In this document: piece after piece, positions 8,598 through 14,757 of the stretch
Position numbering within the stretch: position 1 is the stretch's first letter
Layout: each line of letters starts with the position of its first letter
The notes under the pieces: model-generated
Seen by the model: only the letters and a program-made list of their open reading frames with translations
The model's database searches: none
Told to the model about the DNA's origin: nothing
Translations under genes and position numbers: made by a program
NCBI GenBank assembly: GCA_964598695.1
Contig: CAZRDB010000055.1
Span: forward strand, 1-26,216
Direction of reading: 5' to 3'
DNA length: 26,216 nt
Source of the DNA: CAZRDB01 sp964598695
GTDB taxonomy: Bacteria; Armatimonadota; Zipacnadia; UBA1398

Positions 8598-9454
8598 GGC
8601 TCGGCACCCCTCTCCGCGTCGAGCCGCTGACGGAGCGAGGCCCCGAGGGCGAGCCACTCGGCGAGGGAGGCCTGGTCGCCGTCCGCGAGCAGGCGCGCGA
8701 TCTCGGAGAGCCGCGCGATCGTCTCAGCGAGGGGCTCGCGCAGGGCGTCGGCGTTCGCGTGCAGGATCTCGGCCCAGAGTGCTGGGTCGCCGGCCGCGAC
8801 GCGCGTGGTGTCGCGGAGGCCGGCCCCATGGACCGCGCGGGCGCGCGCGGAGCCGAGCGCGACCTGAGCGACGGCCGAGGCCGCGATGTGGGGCAGGTGG
8901 CTCGAGCGCGCGACGGCGCCGTCGTGCTCGGCCGGGCTCATCCGGACCACGCGCGCCCCGAGACCGCGCGCGAGACGATCGACGGCCTCCAGGGCCTCGG
9001 GCCGCGTGCGCTCGGTGGGCGTGAGAACGTAGGTGGCGCCCTCGAAGAGACCGGCGCGGGCGTTCTCGACGCCGGTGCGCTCGGAGCCCGCCATCGGATG
9101 GCCGCCGACGAAGGCCGCACCCGGGCCGAGGCGCTGCTCGCACGCCGGCACGAGGTGGCCCTTGACCGAGGCGGCGTCGGTGACGATCGCGCCCGGCCCC
9201 AGAGACGGCGCCAGCTCCTCGCAGAGCGCCGGCATGAGGGCGGGTGGGGTGCAGAGCACCACCATCTCCGCATCGGCGACGGCTCGCGCGAGATCGAAGG
9301 TGGCGGAGTCGATGGCGCCCAGGCGGGTGGCTGCCTCGGCGGTGCGGCTCGAGCGGACCCAGCCGACCACGTGCGAGCACAGACCCTTCGCCTTCGCGGC
9401 GAGGCCGTAGCTCCCCCCGATCAGGCCGACTCCGAGAATCGCTAGGGTTCCCAC
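8594..9454 (-). CDS. tyrA: Prephenate/arogenate dehydrogenase
   Basis: This 286-residue enzyme oxidatively decarboxylates prephenate (or arogenate) on the way to tyrosine. The N-terminal Rossmann fingerprint is LAILGVGLIGGS. VVLCTPP, TDAASVKG, FVGGHPMAGSE and SSHLPHIAASA follow; the His in SSHLPH is the catalytic histidine of the family. DTTRVAAGDPALWAEI is also diagnostic. No ACT domain or chorismate mutase domain is fused. The start is GTG at 9454, 13 bases inside the DAHP synthase gene, with GGAG about five bases upstream. NAD versus NADP use was not decided. Confidence 0.95.
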   Translation of the reverse strand: MGTLAILGVGLIGGSYGLAAKAKGLCSHVVGWVRSSRTAEAATRLGAIDSATFDLARAVADAEMVVLCTPPALMPALCEELAPSLGPGAIVTDAASVKGHLVPACEQRLGPGAAFVGGHPMAGSERTGVENARAGLFEGATYVLTPTERTRPEALEAVDRLARGLGARVVRMSPAEHDGAVARSSHLPHIAASAVAQVALGSARARAVHGAGLRDTTRVAAGDPALWAEILHANADALREPLAETIARLSEIARLLADGDQASLAEWLALGASLRQRLDAERGAEP

Positions 9455-10509
9455 GAGGCTCCGGGAAGCTCCCTTCCGGCCATCCCGGCAACCGAGCGTC
9501 CCACACTCTCGGCCACCGGTTGAAGGTCGCGCATCAGGGAGGCGAACATCGGCGGCGTCAGGGCCTGCGCGCCGTCGGAGAGCGCGCGCTCCGGGTTCGG
9601 GTGGACCTCGACGATCAGCCCGTCGGCCCCGGCCGCGACGGCCGCGAGCGCCAGCGGCGTCACGAGTTCCCGTCGGCCGCTGGCATGGCTCGGGTCCACG
9701 ATCACCGGCAGGTGGGTGAGTCGCTTGAGCACCGGCACGGCGGCGATGTCGAGCGTGAAGCGCGTCTCGGTTTCGAACGTGCGGATCCCGCGCTCGCAGA
9801 AGATGATGTCGGTGTTGCCGGTCGCGGCGACGTACTCGGCGGCTTTCAGCCACTCGTCGATCGTCGCTGAGAGACCGCGCTTGAGCAGGACCGGCTTGGC
9901 GGTCTTGCCGGCCGCCTGCAGGAGGTCGTAGTTCTGCATGTTGCGGGCGCCGATCTGCACGATGTCGGCGTGCTCGGCCACCAGGTCGACTTCCTTCACC
10001 GCGCAGGCCTCGGTGACGATGGGCATGCCGGTGGCCTCCCGCGCCTCGACGAGGAAGTCGAGGCCCTCGTGGCCGAGGCCCTGGAAGTCGTAGGGGGAGG
10101 TGCGGGGCTTGAACGCGCCGCCGCGCAGCACCTGGGCGCCGCACTCGCGCACCGCGCGGGCGGCGGTGAGGAGCTGGTCGCGGCTCTCGACCGAGCAGGG
10201 ACCGGCGGCGACGACGAGCCCGGTGCCGCCGAAGAACGCCTCGCCGACCTTCACGATCGAGCGGCTCGCGCGGCCCTCGGCGCTCACGAGCTTGTAGGGC
10301 TTGAGCACCAGAACCACGCGGTCCACGCCCGGCATGGTCTCGAGCTGGTCGGCGAGCGTCTGGCGGTGGCGGTCGCCGGCGCCGATGACGCCGATCACGC
10401 AGCGAACCTCGCCGCGGGAGAGGTGCTGCCCCAGGCCCGCCTCGTCCAGCCGGGAGCAGATCGCGGAGATCTGGTCGTCGGTGGCTCCTGCCCGCATGAC
10501 GATGATCAA
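9442..10509 (-). CDS. aroF: 3-deoxy-7-phosphoheptulonate (DAHP) synthase, type I-beta
   Basis: This 355-residue enzyme joins PEP and erythrose 4-phosphate, the first committed step of aromatic biosynthesis. An N-terminal ferredoxin-like regulatory domain of about 90 residues begins IIVMRAGATDDQ, as in Thermotoga-type DAHP synthases; such domains mediate feedback inhibition by tyrosine. The barrel carries AAGPCSVES, GGAFKPRTSPYDFQGLG, PVLLKRGL, DPSHASGRRE and EVHPNPERALSDGAQ. The start is TTG at 10509, which overlaps the hisC stop as TTGA and has AAGAGGTG about 11 bases upstream. It gives the MIIVM-type N-terminus usual for the family. An ATG at 10497 would cut the first strand. Confidence 0.95.
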   Translation of the reverse strand: MIIVMRAGATDDQISAICSRLDEAGLGQHLSRGEVRCVIGVIGAGDRHRQTLADQLETMPGVDRVVLVLKPYKLVSAEGRASRSIVKVGEAFFGGTGLVVAAGPCSVESRDQLLTAARAVRECGAQVLRGGAFKPRTSPYDFQGLGHEGLDFLVEAREATGMPIVTEACAVKEVDLVAEHADIVQIGARNMQNYDLLQAAGKTAKPVLLKRGLSATIDEWLKAAEYVAATGNTDIIFCERGIRTFETETRFTLDIAAVPVLKRLTHLPVIVDPSHASGRRELVTPLALAAVAAGADGLIVEVHPNPERALSDGAQALTPPMFASLMRDLQPVAESVGRSVAGMAGRELPGASWEP

Positions 10510-11661
10510 AGCGGTTGCACCTCTTCCAGCACCTCGCGGAAGGCCGCGAGGAACAGCTCGTTCTCCTCGGCCGTGCCGACGCTCACGCGGAGGTGTGTCG
10601 GGTAGCCGAGGGCGTCTCCGGGGCGGACGATGACCCCGCGACGGAGCAGTGCTTCGAAGCATACCCGAGCGTCGCGACCGAGGTCCACCAGCACGAAGTT
10701 GGCTTGCGAGGGCGCCCACGAGAGCCCCAGACGGGCGAACTCCGCGGTGAGCTGCGCCATGCCGGTGCGTGTCGTCTCCACCGTGCGCCGCAGGTGCTCG
10801 TCGTCGGCCAGCGCGGCCTCGGCGGCCACTTGGGCGAGCAGGTTGACCGTGAAGGGGAGCCGCACGAGCGCCATCGCCTCGGCGAGGTGGTCGGCCGCGA
10901 TCCCGTATCCCACGCGCAGGCCGGCGAGACCGTAGACCTTGCTGAAGGTGCGCAGGATGAGGATGTTGCGGCCCTCGTCCACCCACCGGAGCGCCCGGGG
11001 ATACCCCGGATCGGTCGCGAACTCTCCGTAGGCCTCGTCGAGCACGAGGATTGCGCGCTCNNNNNNNNNNGTCGGCCACGCCGACCCCGCGGATCCCCCG
11101 CCCCGCCACCCGGACGCGCCGACGCTCGCCCGCCGCCTCGGTGACCATCGTGCCGGTCGGGTTGTGGGGGTTGCCGAGGAAGACCAGCTTGGTCCGCGGC
11201 GTCGCGGCCTCGGCCATCGCGTCCAGGTCGTGCACGTAGTTCCGGAGTGGGATCGCGATCCCGCGCGCGCCCATGAGCTGGGTCGTGATGATGTAGACGC
11301 TGAACGTCGGCTGGGCGTAGAGGACCTCATCCTCCGGCGTGAGGAACGCGAGGCCCGCGAGGTGCATGACCTCGTCGGAGCCGCAGCCCACGAAGATCCG
11401 CCGCTCGGGCTGGTCGAGCTTGCGCGAGAGGGCAAGGATCAGGTCGCGCGAGACGTTGTCCGGGTAGATGTGGACGCGGTCGGCGTGCGCGCGGACGGCG
11501 GCGAGCGCGCGCGGCGAGGGGCCGAGGGGGTTCTCGTTCGAGGCGAGTTTGGTCACGTGCGTGAGCCCCAGCTCGCGCTGCACCTCCTCGATCGGCTTGC
11601 CCGGCTTGTAGGGCGGGATCCCCGCGATCGCGGGCCGCGCGAACCGCATCCACTCCGACAC
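10506..11661 (-). CDS. hisC: Histidinol-phosphate / aromatic aminotransferase (broken by an assembly gap)
   Basis: This fold-type I PLP aminotransferase acts on histidinol phosphate and, in aromatic operons, often on phenylpyruvate or hydroxyphenylpyruvate. It reads KLASNENPLGPSP, GNPHNPTGT, then after the gap LVLDEAYGEFA, LRTFSKVYGLAGLRVGY (PLP lysine), LPFTVN and SQANFVLVDL. Ten Ns at 11061-11070 separate the halves, which lie in different frames. The roughly 75 bases 5' of the gap encode an Arg/Gly-rich stretch not expected in HisC. I take this as assembly error and treat the gene as one. The start is GTG at 11661 with AGAAGGA upstream. As first gene of the aromatic cluster it probably supplies the final transamination to Tyr/Phe as well as histidine. 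Confidence 0.9.
11061..11070. other. Assembly gap (10 N) inside hisC
   Basis: Ten Ns between the NPHNPTGT half and the LVLDEAYGEFA half of hisC. The coding frame differs on the two sides, so the true gap length is not 10 or nearby bases are wrong. No flanking direct repeat like that at the alr gap was found. Confidence 0.95.
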
Positions 11662-11684
11662 GAGACGTTCCTTCTCTCCGAGGA

Positions 11685-12992
11685 CTAGCTCTCTCCGCTC
11701 TCGCCCGACTCCGCCCAGTCGTCCGAGATCTGCACCTCGAACTGCCAGTCGGTGATATCGATCTGACCCGGCTGGAACTGGTCGGCGGAGAGATCGCCGA
11801 GGTTGACGTCATTGGCGAACTCCGGGATCACGGCCTGGCTGTTGCGGAAGATCCGGTTGGCCTCCAGCGAGAAGGTCACGACGCTGGTGCCGTCGGGCCC
11901 GAGCCCGTCGTAGCTCTTCTCGCCCAGGATCTCGGGGTCCAGGATGAGCTGGTCCGTCGTGAGGACGTTGAACTGCAGCTCCCCCGTGGGGTTGCCGACT
12001 TGCGAGAGGTCGAGCACGCACGCCAGCGCCGCCCCACCCAACTCCGACGGGCTCTGCGTGCTGAAGGGCAGCGGCAGCTCGTCGGCCACCGGGTCGTACT
12101 GGGTGACCATCTCGACGTAGTTCGACGCGACCAGCGTGCCGGTCGTGAACCGGACGCCGGGCACCGGCGGGGTCGGCCCGGTCGCGGTGTCGTTCGCGTA
12201 CAACACGCCCTGGGCGGAGTAGTCGTTCACACCGAAGTAGGAGACGAAGCGGTCGGTGATGGCCGCCCGCGTCGGCGCGACGGTGAGCGTCTGGCTCCCC
12301 GCGGCTGCGGCGCCCAGCGTCAGCCGGAGCCCGAGCGGGAGCAGGGCGTCGGCCGAGAGCGCGATCCCACCGGCGTTGAGGCCGTCGACGGTCGCCTGCT
12401 CGGTGGTGGTCAGCGCGCGGCCACCGTGCTCGGCCGGGGTGAAAACCACCGAGTCGGCAACGATTCGTCCGGAGGCGTCGGTCGCCAGCGTGAGCGTCCC
12501 GGCGTTCTGCGAGGAGACGTTCGCCGCGGCCGTGGCCATCCCCGAGCCCTCGACCGTGACATCGCCCAGCGTGACGCTGTCGAGGGTGAGCCGGTGCGTG
12601 CCGGCGATCGGCCGTGTGGGGTTGCCGCTCACCGAGACGATCCCCGCCCGGCTCTGGACCAGCGCCGAGAGCACGCGGGGCCGGTACACGCGGTACTGGC
12701 CTGCGTGGTACACCACGTAGAAGTTGATGAGCCCCGTCCCCCAGCCGTTGCCCCAGAAGGGCCCCTGGTCAATGGGCAGAGGGCCGATGGTCGTGTCGTC
12801 GGCCGTGGAGAAGGCGATGTAGTAGTAGTACTGCGGGTTGACCGTGTCGGCCATCTCGATCTGGAGCTTCAGCACCCGATCGGGGAAGACATTGCCCCCG
12901 GAGCCCGGGTACCGGGCGCACCCGAGAGACAGCGCATAGACGCTGAGGCCGAGCAAGAGCACCAGTGCTGTGGTGGAAACCGGGGATCGCAC
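11685..12992 (-). CDS. Putative lipoprotein of unknown function (first upstream of hisC)
   Basis: I do not recognise this 435-residue protein. The N-terminus is basic then hydrophobic (STTALVLLLGLSVYALSLGC) with C25 as the likely lipidated cysteine, though the -3 residue is Ser instead of Leu. The next part is rich in aromatics (NPQYYYYIAFSTADD, PFWGNGWGTGLINFYVVY) and looks like a beta-sandwich. The middle is Ala/Thr/Gly-rich with beta-strand periodicity. A later segment resembles the first part (LDLSQVGNPTGELQFNVLTTDQ). The C-terminus is acidic (DDWAESGESGES). The start is GTG at 12992 with GGAG/GAGG upstream and an extended -10 promoter about 40 bases before it. It ends 23 bases before hisC, so it may be the first gene of the aromatic transcript. 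Cell-surface or periplasmic location is inferred. Confidence 0.75.
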   Translation of the reverse strand: MRSPVSTTALVLLLGLSVYALSLGCARYPGSGGNVFPDRVLKLQIEMADTVNPQYYYYIAFSTADDTTIGPLPIDQGPFWGNGWGTGLINFYVVYHAGQYRVYRPRVLSALVQSRAGIVSVSGNPTRPIAGTHRLTLDSVTLGDVTVEGSGMATAAANVSSQNAGTLTLATDASGRIVADSVVFTPAEHGGRALTTTEQATVDGLNAGGIALSADALLPLGLRLTLGAAAAGSQTLTVAPTRAAITDRFVSYFGVNDYSAQGVLYANDTATGPTPPVPGVRFTTGTLVASNYVEMVTQYDPVADELPLPFSTQSPSELGGAALACVLDLSQVGNPTGELQFNVLTTDQLILDPEILGEKSYDGLGPDGTSVVTFSLEANRIFRNSQAVIPEFANDVNLGDLSADQFQPGQIDITDWQFEVQISDDWAESGESGES

Positions 12993-13031
12993 CCTGACCG
13001 CCTCGCTCCGCCCTCCCGGCAGTGCCCCCGC

Positions 13032-13040
13032 ATTATAGCA
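13032..13040 (-). promoter_or_regulatory. Extended -10 promoter upstream of the first lipoprotein gene
   Basis: The minus strand reads TGCTATAATG, a perfect TATAAT with the TGn extension, about 40 bases upstream of the GTG at 12992. A perfect TATAAT is conspicuous in such GC-rich DNA. No good -35 is visible at 16-18 bases, as expected of extended -10 promoters. It could drive the lipoprotein gene and the downstream aromatic operon. Confidence 0.65.
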
Positions 13041-13069
13041 GACGCCCGTCGCGCGGGACGCCTTGCACG

Positions 13070-13085
13070 GACCGCCCGGGCGGTC
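13070..13085. promoter_or_regulatory. Perfect 16-bp palindrome upstream of the promoter
   Basis: GACCGCCCGGGCGGTC is a perfect palindrome with no spacer. It lies between the stop of the middle lipoprotein gene and the extended -10 box, with its near edge about 33 bases upstream of the -10 hexamer. That position suits an activator or dual regulator site. It is too tight to form a normal hairpin terminator. Confidence 0.4.
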
Positions 13086-13096
13086 GGGGCGCGGAG

Positions 13097-14083
13097 CTAG
13101 AAGACCAGCTCGCCCTTCAGGCTGCCGATCAGGGTGTGGGAGGGGCCGGCGCCGACGTCGATATCGCCGGTGACGTCCTCGGCCAGGAGCGGACCCTTCG
13201 GCCCGAAGTCGAACTTCATGTGGCCGGGCCCGCTGATCGCGCCCAGGATCGGGCCGATCAACAGGTCCCACGACAGCAGCGAGCCCGAGAACGAGGTCGT
13301 GTAGCCGCCGGGATCGCTGATGTACTCGTTGGAGACCCCCGTCTCGAACTCCAGCTCCTGGCCGGGGATCGCCTCCGCGTAGCCGCGGATCACCCACAGC
13401 TCGTACTGGCTGTGGATCGAGAACGTCGCGACCATCGGCCGCGTGCCGGCGTCATCCAGCGCCGGGAACATGTCGAGCGTGAGCGTGCCGCTCTTGGCGT
13501 CGGACGGGAGGTCGGGGACCTCCTCCGAGGTCTCGCCCTCGCGTCGACCGACCGGCACGAGGTCGCCGTCGAAGTCGGTGACCTGCAGGACCCGGGAGAG
13601 GACCTCGGGCGGCTCCTCGGAGCCGGAGGTCCGCACCAGGACGACGCGCGCCCGGACCGTCACGCCCGGGCCCACGTCGAGCGTGGTCTTGCCGGAGGCG
13701 ACGACGGCGCCCTGATCGTCAAGCGCCTCGACGAGGATCGTCCGGCCGGTCCCCACCGGCACCGGGATCTTGCGGATCGTCGACCCCGAGAGGATCTCGT
13801 CCCGTGTGATCTCCACCCGGATCATCGGCATTCCCTCGCCGGTGATCGTGACGCGCAGGGTCTCCGTCTCATCGGGGATCGCGCGCGTGCTCACGGCCGA
13901 GGCCGCGGAGGCGCCGGCCGGCGGGTTGGCGCCCGGCCAGTTCACGCGGATCTCGACCGTGCCGCTCGTGCCGCCGGGCGTCGTGTTCGTGCAGCCGACA
14001 GCGAGAAGGGTGGCGAGCAGCGCCAACAGCGCGCCGGCGATCAGTGGGACGGCCGTGGGCTGGAGGCGGGGTCGGTGGGTCAT
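13097..14083 (-). CDS. Putative lipoprotein of unknown function (middle of three)
   Basis: I do not recognise this 328-residue protein. The N-terminus has Arg residues, a hydrophobic stretch of about 18 residues and an AVGC lipobox-like site (C31), then a Thr/Gly-rich linker (TNTTPGGTSG). The following region has alternating beta-strand character (VEIRVNWPG, LRVTITGEG, IRVEITRDEI, RTILVEALDDQG), suggesting Ig-like or carbohydrate-regulatory-like beta-sandwiches exposed outside the cytoplasm. The rest includes acidic stretches (EEVPDLPSDA) and ends GSLKGELVF. The ATG at 14083 overlaps the stop of the upstream lipoprotein as ATGA, with GAGGGGG about 10 bases before it, so the two are co-translated. 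Function is unknown. Confidence 0.75.
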   Translation of the reverse strand: MTHRPRLQPTAVPLIAGALLALLATLLAVGCTNTTPGGTSGTVEIRVNWPGANPPAGASAASAVSTRAIPDETETLRVTITGEGMPMIRVEITRDEILSGSTIRKIPVPVGTGRTILVEALDDQGAVVASGKTTLDVGPGVTVRARVVLVRTSGSEEPPEVLSRVLQVTDFDGDLVPVGRREGETSEEVPDLPSDAKSGTLTLDMFPALDDAGTRPMVATFSIHSQYELWVIRGYAEAIPGQELEFETGVSNEYISDPGGYTTSFSGSLLSWDLLIGPILGAISGPGHMKFDFGPKGPLLAEDVTGDIDVGAGPSHTLIGSLKGELVF

Positions 14084-14595
14084 CGCGCGCGCGCCCCCTC
14101 GATGGTGATGGAGATGTCGTCCACGATCTGCTCCTTCGGGATCCGGCGGGGGAGGGGAGGCCACGGTTGCGCGGCCCCCTGCGTCAGCGCCACCGATTCC
14201 GCGCGGACGACGGGGGCGGGGGCGGCGGTGTCGAACAGGCCGGTCGGCGTGAAGGCGGAGAGCGCCACGGCGTTCTCACCCCGGCGCGGGAGAGCCCACA
14301 CGCCCGTGGTGTCGGTCGTGGTGTGCGCGAGCCGGGTGCCCCCGATAGAGACCTCGACGTCGGCCCCCGCGAGCGGCCGCAGGTTCGGCTGATCCACCGC
14401 CGTGGGCGAGAGCACGACGGCGACGGGAACGAGCGTGGGGATCCCGTTCACCAGCTCCGGCGCAACCTCGATGAAGACGTGGCCCGTGAGGCCCGTGCCG
14501 AGCACCGGGTCGCCGGAGGACGCGCAGCCCGACAGTGCGCCCGCCAGCACGGCGGCGACCGCCAGTCCGCAGACAACACCAACGCGACCGGTCAT
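14080..14595 (-). CDS. Small putative lipoprotein with carboxypeptidase-regulatory-like domain
   Basis: This 171-residue protein has a clear lipoprotein signal: MTGR, a hydrophobic run, then LSGC (C24), followed by ASSGDP. The mature part is a single beta-sandwich-like domain. The segment LAGADVEVSIGGTRLAHTTT followed by TTGVWALP resembles carboxypeptidase regulatory-like or transthyretin-like folds, in which a short loop 'G-x-T-D-x-x-G-x-(F/Y)' recurs. The C-terminus is proline- and arginine-rich (PWPPLPRRIPKEQ). The ATG at 14595 has a strong GAGGAGG upstream. It is the first gene of the minus-strand run and overlaps the next lipoprotein by four bases. A structural or scaffold role at the envelope is possible but not shown. 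Confidence 0.75.
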   Translation of the reverse strand: MTGRVGVVCGLAVAAVLAGALSGCASSGDPVLGTGLTGHVFIEVAPELVNGIPTLVPVAVVLSPTAVDQPNLRPLAGADVEVSIGGTRLAHTTTDTTGVWALPRRGENAVALSAFTPTGLFDTAAPAPVVRAESVALTQGAAQPWPPLPRRIPKEQIVDDISITIEGARAR

Positions 14596-14631
14596 GCCAG
14601 CCTCCTCGAACACAACTCCTGTCCCCGGCAC

Positions 14632-14660
14632 CTTGTCAGACGTTTCAGTCGCCGGAATGG
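14632..14660 (+). promoter_or_regulatory. Possible weak promoter for the GH99-like gene
   Basis: TTGTCA, 17 bases, then AATGGT lies about 100 bases upstream of the ATG at 14758. The -35 matches five of six consensus positions but the -10 only three of six. It is in the divergent gap between the lipoprotein and GH99-like genes. Confidence 0.25.
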
Positions 14661-14702
14661 TCTCACCGGCCCGGACGGGCGAAGGAGGGAGGTCGGCTCG
14701 CC

Positions 14703-14743
14703 GGGCGGAACGCCCAGGGACAACGCCGGCCCATGCGCCGGCG
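14703..14743 (+). repeat. Two adjacent hairpins in the leader of the GH99-like gene
   Basis: GGGCG-GAA-CGCCC (14703-14715) is followed nine bases later by CGCCGGC-6 bases-GCCGGCG (14724-14743). The second hairpin ends where the GGAGGGAG ribosome binding site begins. Its stability could influence ribosome access. I could not match the pair to a known riboswitch. Confidence 0.45.
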
Positions 14744-14757
14744 GAGGGAGCAGCCAC

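Noticed and set aside
6883..9024. 713-residue plus-strand frame opposite cmk, aroA and tyrA
   Set aside because: Antisense shadow of three motif-confirmed genes, with no ribosome binding site or recognisable domain.
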